64,000 nucleotides of DNA from Chaenocephalus aceratus (lineage: Eukaryota > Chordata > Actinopteri > Perciformes > Channichthyidae). Under the pieces are notes generated by a model, which was not told where the DNA came from, made no database searches, and saw nothing but the letters and a program-made list of their open reading frames with translations. The position numbers and the translations under genes were made by a program. This document shows positions 10,815 through 22,935 of this stretch, piece by piece. How positions within the stretch are numbered: position 1 is the first letter of the stretch; every line of letters begins with the position of its first letter. The stretch is taken from NCBI GenBank assembly GCA_023974075.1, contig CM043793.1, positions 8,116,788 through 8,180,787 on the forward strand, given 5' to 3'.

Positions 10815-11130
10815 GTTGCCTTTTCGGGCTGGGCCCGGCCGGGCTCCGTGGCAAGCCCGGCCACCAGAAGCTCGCCGACGAGTCCTCCTTCTGGGCCTGG
10901 CTCCAGAAAGGGACCCCGGGCTTCCTCCGGGCCGGTATCCTCACTTCTTGTGTCGTCTTTCATGAGGTCTTTTGAACCAATCTTAGTCTGGCCCCTTGCC
11001 TGAGACCAATTTGCCATGGGAGACCCTACCAGGAAAACAAGGTTCCAGACAACACAGCCCCCAGGTTCATCAGGGCACACACACCTCTCTACCACGGTAA
11101 GGTGCTGGTTTAGACGAATCTCAATAAACC

Positions 11131-12287
11131 CAACCAATCGTTGTAGGGTTTTATATGTGGTAAACTTGACAACTGTTGCATTGTGGTCCGTAATAGACTA
11201 GTGCGGTAATTTTGTGATCCAACCCGGAAGTTAGCATCGAAAAGGCCACCCTCGACAAAAAACATTGGATTTTGGTGTAGGCTATTGGAGAAAATAAGCC
11301 CTGTGGTAAACATACGTTTATGATACTTAACACCTGTGTGATTTTCTTCATTGTAAATGCACTTGTAAAAGCTAACGCTAGGCTATAAACAAACAACATC
11401 ACAGTTGCATGGCTGCGTAAGACCAACGCTAAGCTAAAGGCGGACTTGTGTCGGCGTGATGACATTTTGTTAATTTTCGAGTTTAATCACAGGTTTCTGC
11501 ATCACTCTATTATCCTTTAATAAAATGCTGAAGGGCCTCAGTATAGACATGTTCCTGTTTATTATACATGGAGCCTTAAGATTTTCTGTCATGAATCCTT
11601 GAAAGTTGTTTCTAAATATTTGTTGGCACCACCAGAAGCAGAGTGCTATCTAGTTCAGCTTCAGAGAATGCATACATCTGATCCCTCCAACAATCTTCAA
11701 CTCACATCATTCCGTTCTATTGAGTCGAAACATGTGCAGATTTATATGACACACAGTCCCTTGACCCTCCTTAGCAACGGTCTGTTCTCATTAGCAGAAG
11801 ACTGTTCGGGAGAATTAACAACCTCTGAAATGTCCAAATTGATCAGAATTGAGTAATCAACTAAGTTTAGTAATATATAAAAATACAATTGCCCGTTGAT
11901 TCAAATACTTTGATTCATCCAACTTATAAAAAACGAAATGTAGCTGGCTGGCCCGGCTTATCAATGTTCTGATATATTCAAATGTTTCATAAAATGTAAT
12001 CAGTTTGTCAGTGTCTTCTGGAAGAACAATTAAATAATAAAATAATAAAATTAAATGCAACCAAACAAAGCAGTGTGAACTACTACTTATACATAGAGAC
12101 TAAATACACACAGTACACCATGAAAGACTTGTCATGAGCTACGGTTTTCTTGTTAGCAGAGAGCAGCAACTCAAACAGATGAATGCTTGGTGGAATGTAT
12201 CCAATTATAATCATGGTCAGTGAACACGATCATCTGACTGAATATGAGGGTTAAATCAGCTGAGACTGTGAAATAATTGTACCTGGA
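11131..12287. other. Non-coding stretch, nothing recognised
   Basis: Short frames at 11151-11465 (minus) and 11599-11856 (plus) have no recognisable motifs. No repeat boundaries could be fixed. Confidence 0.45.
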
Positions 12288-12688
12288 GGTCGCGTTAACC
12301 GAATATTTTCCGTCTATGATGGATTTTTTTTAACAATGACGGACAAATCTGAAATCAGTCCGTCATTTTGAATGATTAGAACAAACTCGGAAAACAGCGC
12401 CAAAGTTTCCCCGCAGCGAGGCTCCGGTGTTCTGCCGTGTTATGCATGCCCTCCAAAAAGGAAATTATACCGTTTCCAAACCTAACTGTGCCGTACAAAT
12501 CATTGAAATGTCTGTGAGTTGTGGCTTTACGCTGTGCACGCTCCCGCGAGGTGCAGCAGCCATGCATAACACGGCGCATGTGAACTGCGCAGAGTTGTGA
12601 AAAGGCCGACTAGTAATTCTGGATTTTGACAAAATTTTTACGATCCTGTCCGTCAAAATGACGGGCAGCGAAAAACTCTAGCGCAACC
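12288..12688. mobile_element. Possible MITE, about 400 bp
   Basis: The ends GGTCGCGTTAACC and (reverse complement of the right end) GGTTGCGCTAGAG are similar, and both are followed by TTTTC and a GACGG-containing stretch. The interior contains inverted GTTATGCATG/CATGCATAAC strings (12438, 12563). I could not find a clean target duplication, so boundaries and class are tentative. Confidence 0.45.
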
Positions 12689-13549
12689 AACCTCTGACCT
12701 GGACCAATATTAGTCATTATGCATCTGCACTAATCATCTCTGGCCAAGTCAAGGTAGTAAAAAAAATGAATTGCAAGCAAATTAAATGAGTCAAACACTT
12801 TGTTTCTAGAAATGAATACAATTAAATCAGTACTCTCTTGAGACTTACAGAGTGTAGGAGAAAGGTTGCTGGCGTAATAACATTGTGGCACTTTGCAATG
12901 GAATACAAATTGCGTCCTGATTCTTTGTGCTCATCAAATGAAGATTTAATGCCAAATTGCTAATTTGCATTTGAATTATCATGGATTATAAACCCATTAA
13001 TTTGATCTTTTGTTTGTTTTCCATTTATACATTTAGATGTACGAATCCAAAGTGTGTGCAGGTGACACATGCCCTGGCTTTGTACAATGACCCATTCATG
13101 TTTTTAATAAAGACCCTGGGTCTTCAAAAGTCATTAACTAAAGCTGGTTTCACTTGATCAGCCACATGTTGCTTCACATTTTATAAAACAATTTAGTTAT
13201 TCATGAGTGGGCGTTGAGGCATGATTCAGCAGTATTTTTGTGCCGGTGCGACTAAGCTTTTAAAGGGCTTCCATATTAAACATTATATGACACCTTCTGG
13301 CAGGTGTGGATCTCCATCAACTGATAATCAAACAGCAGTAGCTACATGATGAACCTGTGGTGTAACACTATAAACACCGCAAACAAACTACAATATCCCA
13401 TTCTCTGTGAAAATGCACATGAAGCCATAAAGGTGTGAGTCCTGAGACCCGAAATTAGTTTTGTTACTTTCAGTTCCTTAATCTCCAAGTTCACCTTTTT
13501 TTTAACCAGTTTTTTTTTACCTGACGCTGCCCGCCTCCGGCGTCTATAG
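12689..13549. other. Non-coding stretch, nothing recognised
   Basis: AT-rich DNA without recognisable frames or clear repeats. Confidence 0.45.
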
Positions 13550-14277
13550 AAAAGAGATCAACTCAGTGAAAGCACCGCCTGCTGACCAATCAGAGCTCAG
13601 TGTGCGGAGTTTAAATCTATCAAGTCATATTACTATCATTCATATCACATTATCAATCACATCATCAATCATATAATATCATAATATATAATTTCCTTAT
13701 CTGAGTCAGCTTCTCCAGCCGTATCTGGCCGTGCAACACTTACATTGTCACATACTGTATGCAGACGTTTTATTTTAAGCAACACATTAGGTTGACGAAA
13801 CACTCAACTCAAATGTAATTAAAGTCAGATCCACTCGTGTCTTGATGGGGCAGTGATATCATAAAACTGTTGTACACTTTCAAACACTCGGTAGTTTATT
13901 TTTTAACCAGTTGTTCTATATTCACCTTCAGGTGCAGCTATGTGGCTTGTATCCTGGATTATATGTTTAAGTCATGGACGTTTAAAGTTCATATTTATCT
14001 AATATTAGTTTACTTTTCATTAATGAAGTATGACACTGCGCTGTCAGTATACTTGTCCCAGATACGGCTCTGACTTGTCCCTGTTTGTGATTGGTCAAAT
14101 GTTGCTAACCCCGCCCCTTTCACGTGAACGCTTTCAGCTGAAGAGAGAAACCCTGGCTTGATTTACCGAGTTGATAACCAGCGTCGTGGACCACTTAGCG
14201 AGATCTCGTTTGTTAGGGTTAGTTAAGATAACTCAAACATATCCAGGGTCTGTTGAACTGGCTTCGTAGTACAGGGC
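13550..14277. repeat. Degraded inverted-end repeat, copy 2
   Basis: Homologous to 315-955 throughout (AGAGATCAACTCAG, GCCGTATCTGGCCGTGCAAC, TGTTTGTGATTGGTC). It ends at 14262-14276 with CTTCGTAGTACAGGG, the reverse complement of the tip at the start of the window. The left tip is missing. Not coding. Confidence 0.65.
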
Positions 14278-14415
14278 ACAGGTGGCTGTGTAGCAGCGCT
14301 AATGTCAAAGACACAAACATTATAGGCTACATTATATTTTTATTTTACCAGGATGCAGTGACACAAATATTTGGGAGGCTTAGCCTTCCCTAGCCTACAG
14401 TACCCGCCGCCCCTG

Positions 14416-14880
14416 GATTCTCCCCCCATCCATCTTGATGTTTTTTGGCATCTCTTTATGACCATTTATTCATGAGTTACTAACATTTATAACTGCCAAA
14501 AGGGAGCCTTGGGAACACTTTATATTGAGGTACACAAATTAACCATCAACTAGTTGTTAATTAACATGCATATTAGCAGTATATTTGCTCTTTTGTAGTC
14601 ATTATAAAACACTTATTAATGCCTTATTCTGCATGACCGTATTCTACAAGTAATAAGCCATTTGAGAGTTTTCCTCAATAACCCTCTAATTAGTGCTTAT
14701 TCATTGCAAGTAAGGAAGTTGTTGTACATGAGTTTTGGTCAATGGTTAATATGCTCTGCTCAATATGGGCCTGATAAGGCAGTACCACAAGAATAGGAAT
14801 TCTACCACAATAACACTTAACAAATATGATCTATTCCTATGTATCAAGACATGAAACTATAAGTGTTAATTAAGTCTAAA
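14416..14880. repeat. Outermost left arm of a large inverted-repeat complex
   Basis: 14416-14510 is inverted relative to 29188-29277 (shared string CCCATCCATCTTGATG), and 14512-14880 is inverted relative to about 26005-26390 (shared string TAACAACTAGTTGATGG on the other strand). The right arm is therefore split by about 2.8 kb of later insertions. ACACTTTATATTGAGGTACA is a tip type common in fish DNA repeats. Confidence 0.7.
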
Positions 14881-14888
14881 CCACTTAA

Positions 14889-15054
14889 AATTAGGTATTT
14901 CTATCTAAGAACATGTTCCCTATTTTAAAGTGAAGTATGGTTCATAACCAATAAGCTAGTAGTTTGACTCTAATTAGGTATTTATATCTAAGAATATGTT
15001 CCCGATTTTAAAGTGAAGTCTTGTTCATAACCAATAAGCTAGTAGTTTGACTCT
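14889..15054 (+). repeat. Two tandem 83-bp units
   Basis: Unit 1 is 14889-14971 and unit 2 is 14972-15054. They share AATTAGGTATTT, ACCAATAAGCTAGTAGTTTG and ACTCTAATT with a few substitutions. A third partial unit follows with TTCCCTATT. Confidence 0.85.
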
Positions 15055-15883
15055 AATTGACCTGAACAGGTTCCCTATTCTAAAGTTGCCTCCTCTTCAC
15101 ACTTTGTAAATACATTATAGCACACAACTACTGACATTAACCTCAACAGCACATGAACAAAGTAGGCACACGTTGAAATATCTGTTGTATTAATGAACCA
15201 CTGAAGAGAGGTTCACACACACATACCAAAACATGTCAAGTTTCTCCAAGGCTGAGAACACATAATGCAGCCTGTACTTTTTAATAAAAACAGATTTTTA
15301 ACAGAGTTTATGTATTTGTGATCATACTGTGGGACCTGCTTGTATGTAGCCTCAACCCAGTCTCACGGCATTTCGTGTTCACCAACACGATTTTTAATCT
15401 ATTGATTCGTGTTCACCATCACGATTTGCCCCTTTTTTTCGTGTTGCACAGCACGATTTTAAAAGCAATGTATTTCTACTGGTAACATGTTTCGTGCCTG
15501 CAGGCTGCAGCACGTCTTTTTCTCCGGTCGGGTCGTGGAAGACCGGAAGCTGTGTGGTTCATAAAAACATGTTCTTACTCAATATCAAGCCACAATTATT
15601 GCTTTTATTTTAAATCGTATAATTTCGGACTTTTGTTGCCGTCTGTGAGGAAAATAAATGGGGCTCAGAGCCTCAGGATACTGAAATCTGTATTTTTAAA
15701 TATTTTGTTCCTTCTAATTTGTTATTCTTTTCAAAATAACACACTGTTATTTACTCACCAATAACACACAATTATCCTGGCTTTTATTTATTGGTTTAAT
15801 TCCATAATCTCGGGCTTTTTTGGTGTCCGTCAGGAACTGAATTTCAAAATAAAAATAACCGGAAACAGACGTAGGCCTATAAG

Positions 15884-17856
15884 TAGGGTTGGGTATCGTT
15901 TGAATTTCCACGATTCCGATTCGATCTACTTTTCGATTCCGGTTCTTAACGGTTCTCGATTCCGATTCTTTGAGGGGCAGGGTAAAAAAATGATACATGC
16001 TTCTTCCACCAAAAAAATTACATTTATTCGAGAAACTTTTACACAGGTTAGTTTAAAGTAATATTCACATTAATCAGTCTGTTTATATTCACTGCTATGT
16101 AACTGTCACCTGAGAACCACTGAAGCTACAACAGTGCAACAGTCCAACTTTTAAAAACAGTTCTTGTTGAGAAAAACAAGCATATCTGCCTTCTCAGGCA
16201 TACCGGGAAGAAATGTTTGAACATTTTGAAGTAAAATGCTTCAATCTGGTGCACACGCAGAATTACTAGAGACTAGATCTAGGGGGTACAACTCTAAACA
16301 CCCATATGAAAAAGATCGGTTTACATTTTAATAATTAAATAACAAATAGCCTACATGTAACGCATTTTATTTTTGTTGTTCATTCATATCTTATTTTACT
16401 ATTTTATTTATGCATATTTTTTTATCTCTCCAGTTTAAAACGATATGTCTGGTTTACTGTCCTATAGTTTACATTGGAATGATTTCAAACCTGTTTTATC
16501 CCAATAATTATAAAAGAGTGCCTTGGAAATATGTGTTTACATAAATTGTGATCAAAACGTTTGAGACCCACTGAGATAACTTAGACTAAAGTGAACTATC
16601 TAAACACTCAGAGTCCTTTACCTCACTGAGCTGTAGTTATCAGCCTCTCAGTCTGACTGGAGAGGACTCTCCCTCCACATCATTGTAGAAACATCTTCTT
16701 CTTCCGTTACGGAGCGTCCACACTACAGCTCCAAAAATAGCTTGGAGCTGGGCGTGTCTGGAGCTTGGGGATTTTATTCAAGCAACACGACCAACAACCA
16801 ATCACATGAATCTCCCGCCCCCGACATACAAAGCAAAAACCCCCGGGGATTTTATGCGAGCAATATATATATAAACTCCCCAAACAGGCGAAAACCTACC
16901 AGTTTCCCCCACTGTCTCTGCCACCTCCCTCCATGCCTGGTTCCTCCGGTTTGTATCCCGGTAGGTGAAGAGGGTCTGGTCATACAAAACCGGGTGATTT
17001 GCTACGGCGATAGTTAGTTTCTCCTCCGACATTTTTTGAAATATAGAAATGAACGGCGGGATATCTCTCCCAGCTTAGACGCGGTTTGATTGGCTACAGC
17101 TTCAGCTGTCAGATTTTGGGAAACGGGATTTGATTGGCTGGCGCTGGCTACTCCGGCGTCCAGGCGACCAGAAGTTGAACAATGTTCAACTTCTGGTCGC
17201 CTGGGACGCCTGAGACGCCTCGCTCTGCTACCCACAATTCAGTTCGGCGAAAAAGCGCGGCTACGTGACGTCACCCCATTGAAAGTGAATGGGCAGCTTG
17301 GAGCAGCTAGCACCAGATGCTAATAACAACAGCGCCGGTTCCTTTGCACCCTCCCTTTCTCCCTCGCTCACGCGCACTTTGGCTGTGAGCTGCGGTTGCC
17401 AGATAAGCCAACATCCCCCATTTTCATCACTTGCAGCGCCCATCGTACAGGGCGAATGAAAAGTGTAACCGGGATGAAAAGGGTGTTACATTTACTTAAT
17501 TATGAATGTTGTTACATCAAGGCCGAAAATTAGGATGAGCACCAACGGTCAAAACATTTACTTTTTCTCCCAGAGCTGTCAGCGCAGCGCCTCCACAGAT
17601 CTGGCGCCCTAGGCGAACATTTATAATGCCAGTGCGACGGGCCGGCCCTGGTCTCAGGTTACACTGTAGGAAATGTAGATACAACGCTACATTTCCTGCC
17701 CCGCTGCAGTCATGCAGTAGGCTACGGAGAGCGGCGAGAAACATTTCCTCAGGAATCGAAAAGCGGAACCGAAATTCACATTTCTAAATGATGCCGTTGG
17801 AATCGAAATGTTGGAACCGGTTCCGAACCGGAACCGGTTCTCGGTACCCAACCCTA
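15884..17856. mobile_element. 1,973-bp non-autonomous hAT
   Basis: Tips TAGGGTTGGGTATCG and (reverse complement) TAGGGTTGGGTACCGAG. Exact 8-bp duplication CCTATAAG at 15876-15883 and 17857-17864. Subterminal regions are rich in GATTCCG and GGAACCGG strings. It lies in the left arm of the 9.35-kb element, whose arm sequence resumes at once after it. No transposase remains. Confidence 0.88.
17160..17204. repeat. Perfect palindrome, 21-bp arms
   Basis: 17160-17180 and 17184-17204 are exact reverse complements with a 3-nt loop (AAT). The arm begins CCAGGCGACCAGAAG. It lies inside the hAT at 15884-17856 and may be the junction of a smaller foldback element. Confidence 0.9.
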
Positions 17857-17864
17857 CCTATAAG

Positions 17865-18477
17865 GGACATTTCGAGCATCATTGCGATTGTCAACATTTC
17901 TGAGTTTAGGATGGCCGAAGACACTACACTACCCATAATCCCCAGCTATCGTTTAGGACTACAGTTCCCGTAAGGTTACGCAGAGCGTCAAACAGCTGTG
18001 TGAAATGGAACGAAACCAGACTATCCAAAACTGGAATCGAACACCCCTCCAGAACTACACATGCTGGCTATTGTGTTTCGCAAAATGTTCTATGGGACGT
18101 CTCTACTGAACGTTTTCGTTTTTCCCACAATTAGAAGTTGCCATTATTAAACACATTGGTGTTATCAAATGTAAAACATATAATTAATAAATGGGTGAAA
18201 ATCACTTGTGTCCATAATGCGCAGCATTATATTAATGCCGTATACCCACATGATAGCTCATTGCTACTTTGTAATTCTACTCCACTACAATTCAGAGGTT
18301 AACCTGGTATTTTTACTCCACTGCATTTATTTGAGTTACTTTGCAGATTCTGATTAATTATGTGAAATATAAACAACCCTTAAATCAGACTTTAGTTACA
18401 CCTGAGTAAAATTCAGGTAAGGTGATTGTCAAGTGCCAACAATCAGGAGAGATATTTGATAGTTGGTGCTTGAGAAG
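17865..18477. repeat. Foldback-element interior, left side
   Basis: 17865-17885 completes the long terminal repeat (CATTTCGAGC matches 24185 in reverse). 17905-17958 (GAAGACACTACACTACCC, CCCCAGCTATCG) recurs directly at 18908-18957 and in reverse at about 20980-21030. 17990-18110 matches 20720-20890 in reverse. No frame of note. Confidence 0.6.
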
Positions 18478-19900
18478 ACTAAACCAACACACTCTCACTC
18501 CCTAAGCGTCCAATAGCGATGTTTGGTCAGTGTCCGTGGCGTCCAATTGTGACGCTCCTAGGCTCCTTCAGCGTCATAAAGGGACGCAAATAGCTTTCAA
18601 CTGATTGCAATGTATTCCCATCTGCGTCGGGATTTGACGCTCATGGAAGCACGGCATTCGTTTATGCCGGCTGCCCTTAAAGGCAATGTGAGCATCCATT
18701 CCCATTGGATAACGGAGAATTTTACACCCGGAAGTAAGTATTCCCCTTACTGTCGATTGATTTTACAGTGATATCTGCACTACTCATCGACTAAAAAACA
18801 CCAGATTATCCTTGTTAATTACACAACATTGATTGGTTTAAATTGTGTGCAATTCTTTTGTATTTTTCCCCTTCGATTCGGAGAAACAAATATGTTTTCT
18901 GAGTAAAGGATGGCAGAAGACACTACACTACCCAGAATCCCCAGCTATCGTTTGGCCTACACCATGTGCTCTGTTTGACAAACCCCGTTTTTTTCACCAT
19001 TCATTCCGATGGCTGGCGTCTATGTCACGTGATCTTCAAATTTCTCCCTGCAGAAAAAGAAAACATGGCCGAAATTCGTTTTATTCTAGGTAGAAAAAAT
19101 GCCTATTTTAAAGTTAGTTTGGCCATTAAAATGCGTTTTGATGTCATTTGATGCGAGAAATATGAGTTGTTATTTCAGATTATGTGTGCAGTGGATGTAC
19201 ATGATCTTTAGTTTGCTAGTTATTACGAAGATTACTTCAGGAAATCGCGACGTTTTCATTGTTACCAAGGTGGTTGCTAGGGACACTGCTATCGATATTA
19301 TTTCTGTTATGTTGTGTAACTGTTTAATGGTGTTATCTTTATTGCTACCCCCTTCCCCGTCAATGTATAGTGTTGGTCCACAGCCTAAACATATTAGTTT
19401 AACAAAATCCGCATCTAAAGATAGCCTACGTTATTTCCCCCCTGTGCAATTCCAGTCTCACATCTCAGAGCACACCGTCATTAACAAATACCGGAAACAG
19501 ACCGAAATAATAATAATACCTTATTCCGAGTGTGCTTGCTTTTCTCTTTGAAAGTCATCACATAACGGCATTGTAATACACGGTTCGGCTGCATTACATA
19601 ATACATATCTGCCGTAGTTCTGTATTTATAGAGCCCTGATGAGAAGACAAACATGAGGAACTGAAAACGTGACGTGGATCATAAATATATCAGCCATTAA
19701 ACAACATCTTACATTTCTTTTCACACAATACGTCTCCTTGCAGTATCAACACTAATTCGGCTCACTTTTATATTTGATCCAATTGGTAGATAGGCTGTAT
19801 TTACACCATAAAGGTGCACAGCTGATATAAAGGGACACCTGGTGGTTAAAGCATGTTATTGAATTTCAATATTTTTATTATTAGATATTAATACGATCCC

Positions 19901-20220
19901 TATAAAGTATATTCATTACTCGTTATTCTCTACTAATTTTTAATTAAAGACTGTATATAATGACTATTTTGCACATCCCTTTCAAGATTTCAAGATTTTC
20001 TAAGGTTTATTGACATATCATATAGGCCTACACAACTGTGGTGTAGTTCTGCACTGAATTAAAAACTTGGGTTGCACGTTCCTCAATAGTGCATTACAAG
20101 ACATCTATCAATATGTGTGCATACCTCCAGCAATGTTAACTATGTTGAAGCACTTATTTTAACTGATATTATACATAATGTATTATACTCTTATAAGATG
20201 TATGTAGATATTTCATCTCC
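19901..20220. repeat. Mosaic block shared with the outer element
   Basis: 19901-20130 is a direct repeat of about 22938-23150 (AAGTATATTCATTACTCGTT, ACATCTATCAATATGTGTG), whereas 20130-20215 is inverted relative to about 23195-23260 (GAAGCACTTATTTTAACTGA). The orientation switch lies at about 20130. Confidence 0.7.
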
Positions 20221-20359
20221 GGCCTTGTCAGGTATTGAACAATCAATAAATAAAGAACACAGAATTGTTGAATATAAAACACAGAATTTATGTGATTATA
20301 CTAAATGATTTTCAAATAAACACAACTGCATATTTAACTGTTACACATGCTGATGTAAC

Positions 20360-20402
20360 GCAAATGTTCCAACTTGGGATCAATAAAGTATATCTTATCT
20401 TA
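20360..20402 (+). repeat. Retroelement 3'-tail-like scrap
   Basis: GGGATCAATAAAGTATATCT is the kind of 3' end often seen on short fish retroelements. No body is recognisable upstream. Confidence 0.35.
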
Positions 20403-21291
20403 AGCTGATCGATGGCTACTGCCATATTTGCTAAATGTGCCTCTGAACCTTGACAAGTGCATGTTTCAGGCTTATCAATTAATGTAATGTAATGTTATCA
20501 CAGGGGTCACACACATAAGACCAGCTGTTAAATAAAGCTCTTCTGACCTTAGCTGGCATGTGGGTATATATATTAATACTGCCCATAATGGGCACAAGCA
20601 ATTTTCACCCATTTATTAATTATATGTTTTAAATGTGAGTGTTTCCTGTCCCCTAAACCTCCAGGGATGTACACAGTTTAATACTGGCAACTTCTTATTA
20701 TGGGAAATACGAAAACGTCTTTTAAAACTACAACTCCCAGTAGAGACGTGCCATAGAGAACATGTTGCGAAACAGAATAGCCAGCATGTGTAGTTCTGGG
20801 GACGGGGTGGGGGAGGGGGGGACGCGGTGGACCCGTTGAAATCCAGTTTTGGACAGTCTGCGTGGTTCCATCCCATTTCAAGTGCTGTTCGAGAATCGGC
20901 TTAACCCTCGGAGCACACTCTCCAATCACAGAGCTTGAGGACTATCACGGGGTTTGTCAAGAGCACATGGTGTAGTCCAAACGATAGCTGGGGATTCTGG
21001 GTAGTGTAGTGTCTTCTGCCATCCTTTACTCCTGGGAATGGACGCTCACATTACCTTTAAGGGCAGCCGACATAAACGAATGCCGTGCTTCCATGAGCGT
21101 CAAATCCCGACGCAGATGGGAATACATTGCAATCAGTTGAAAGCTATTTGCGTCCCTTTATGACGCTGAAGGAGCCTAGGAGCGTCACAATTGGACGCCA
21201 CGGACACTGACCAAACGTCGCTATTGGACGCTTAGGGAGTGAGAGTGTGTTGACTAAACATGTATCTGCAATTGACATGAATGGAAACAAG

Positions 21292-22927
21292 CAGGGGCGC
21301 CGTAAGGGGGTGAAAAGTTAGGACGATTCTAAGGGCCCGTGACTGACAGGGACCCCAAACAGTTTTAGAACATTAAGAACAAATGTTTAGGTAACCTTTC
21401 ATCAATCATCAATAATTAACATTAATATAACGTCATATTGATAATGTACTCACTAAACTTACGATTCATTTAACTTATTTTCTTCCAAAAGTTAATTATC
21501 CAAAGCATCGAACACCCCCCTCTATTTACATGTAATGGTTTGGTCCTGCCTCCAAACGCTGTGCCGTGCGGCACCTGCCGCTAGCAGAGAGTGAGAGCAT
21601 TTGAGCAGGGATGCTAGTACTTACGTGTGTACGATGTCTCAACGACTAACAAAGTCAGGCTTTCAAGAAAGAAAAGAAAGGAGAGACAGACAAGAGAGAG
21701 GGACTAAAGGGAGACAGTATGTCACCCAGTCTTTCAAAAGGGTGTGGTCTATGAGTGGTGGGAATTAGTCTGTTAGCTAAGCGTAGTCCATTGTAAATAA
21801 TAATTGTAATGTTTTGCTGACATTAAAGGTGGGGTAGGTAAGTTTGAGAAACCGGCTCGAGATACACTTTTTGTTATATTCCATGGAATGCTCTTAATAT
21901 CCCGATAGCAATGCATATCTTAAGTGCTTTGACAAAAAATCCATAATAAAATGTCATCTGTGGAAGCCGTGGCGCTGTAAAAAGCACGACCAATCATTTT
22001 AGCCGGCCCGGCTAAAATAACTGGATGGCCTACCTGCCTGTCAGCCTTCCATCTGTGCACAAACTTATCTCGTGCCCTCATTGGTCATGTGCGAGTCCGT
22101 GTGTGTTGGAGGAGGGGCTCTGTAAGGAAGTGGCAGATTTTTTCCTGTTGTATTTTCAAATTCAAAAATTTCAAAATGACCTACCCCACCTTTAAGTACT
22201 GTTAATATCTTCACAGAAAATGCAGAGGTTTTTCATTTCACTCCTCTTTTACTGTTGCTGACATAAATGCAGGTACATTTTTAGCAGCTATTCATACTAA
22301 ATCAGTTGTCCCTCCCCTGGTGCCAGGACCAACAGATCCATCTTTAGGCTCCACAGCCCTGTCCCCCACATAATGCTTTGCAGTCTTGCCATGCTGTCTA
22401 TTGAAAGTCAGTTGATTAGAAAGCTGGACTTCAATGACTTGATCAGTGACTTTGCCTGTAAGAAGGCTAGGCGCTGGGCTCTTGGTGTTAAGGCTGAGCC
22501 AGGGCTCGTAATAACTGTTAAAGGCAAGGCTATGGTAACGATATTGGATCACTACACAGAAGATGCATGTTGAGAAAAAGACTGAGAACAGGTATAGGCT
22601 CTGATTTAGCACCACCATCAGGCCTTTTCACTTCCATTTCCGTTTTGTTGTCCATGTACACTTTAATACCCGTTTATTTTGTAGTTGGTATGTATATTTA
22701 ATTAAAAAATCTGCTGCTTATGTTATTTTTGTTATAGCATTTTATAAATGATAATATTGGTGTTAATGTTCACTTTATTTTAATTTAAGAGGTCATGTAT
22801 ATTTAAGTTATATTTATTTAGATTTTTGAATGTTCCATTAAAAAATGTTATGGCGTGGCCTGGGCCTGGTGGTGGGGCCCAATGTGATATCTTTTCATGG
22901 GGCCCAAAATCCCTGGCGGCGCCCCTG
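21292..22927. mobile_element. 1,636-bp non-autonomous hAT, copy 1
   Basis: Tips CAGGGGCGCCGTAAGGGGG and (reverse complement) CAGGGGCGCCGCCAGGG. Exact 8-bp duplication GAAACAAG at 21284-21291 and 22928-22935. Contains a TTAA-flanked MITE (21827-22191). A second, inverted copy of the family is at 26884-28548. A frame at 22292-22618 has no known motif. Confidence 0.9.
21827..22191. mobile_element. TTAA-flanked MITE, copy 1
   Basis: Ends AGGTGGGGTAGGT and ACCTACCCCACCT, flanked by TTAA on both sides (21823-21826 and 22192-22195). Two more copies lie at 31845-32226 and 44105-44461. TTAA targeting fits piggyBac- or Kolobok-like transposases; which one is not decided. Not coding. Confidence 0.85.
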
Positions 22928-22935
22928 GAAACAAG

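Larger units (their letters stand above)
6880..11130 (-). mobile_element. Rex3: Rex3 (RTE-clade) LINE, near full length, interrupted
   Basis: Antisense non-LTR retrotransposon. Both published Rex3 RT PCR primer sites are readable: GGTGACAAAGCGCAGCCCTG at about 8663 (one mismatch to the degenerate primer) and the complement of TGGCAGACCGGGGTGGTGGT at about 9105. The order on the minus strand is 5' UTR-like segment, APE-type endonuclease, RT, C-terminal domain. Removing the 944-bp hAT insertion and its duplicated 8 bp leaves about 3.3 kb, which fits a full-length Rex3. Frameshifts and the insertion make it inactive. The exact ends are approximate. Confidence 0.92.
18485..21252. mobile_element. 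2.77-kb inverted-repeat element nested in the 9.35-kb one
   Basis: Tips CAACACACTCTCACTCCC at 18485 and its reverse complement ending at 21252. Direct 7-bp duplication ACTAAAC at 18478-18484 and 21253-21259. The inverted arms extend about 215 bp nearly unbroken, and further homology reaches about 18985/20940. Tip and duplication length resemble those of the enclosing element (shared pattern CAACNCANTCTCAC). The interior (19500-20220) contains pieces homologous to the enclosing element in both orientations. A 150-codon frame at 19099-19551 has no recognisable motif. Confidence 0.78.

Noticed and set aside
17090..17323. Overlapping frames on both strands around 17.1-17.3 kb
   Set aside because: Produced by the perfect palindrome at 17160-17204.
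19099..19551. 150-codon plus-strand frame in the inner foldback element
   Set aside because: No recognisable domain, AT-biased, and overlapping blocks that recur elsewhere as non-coding repeat.
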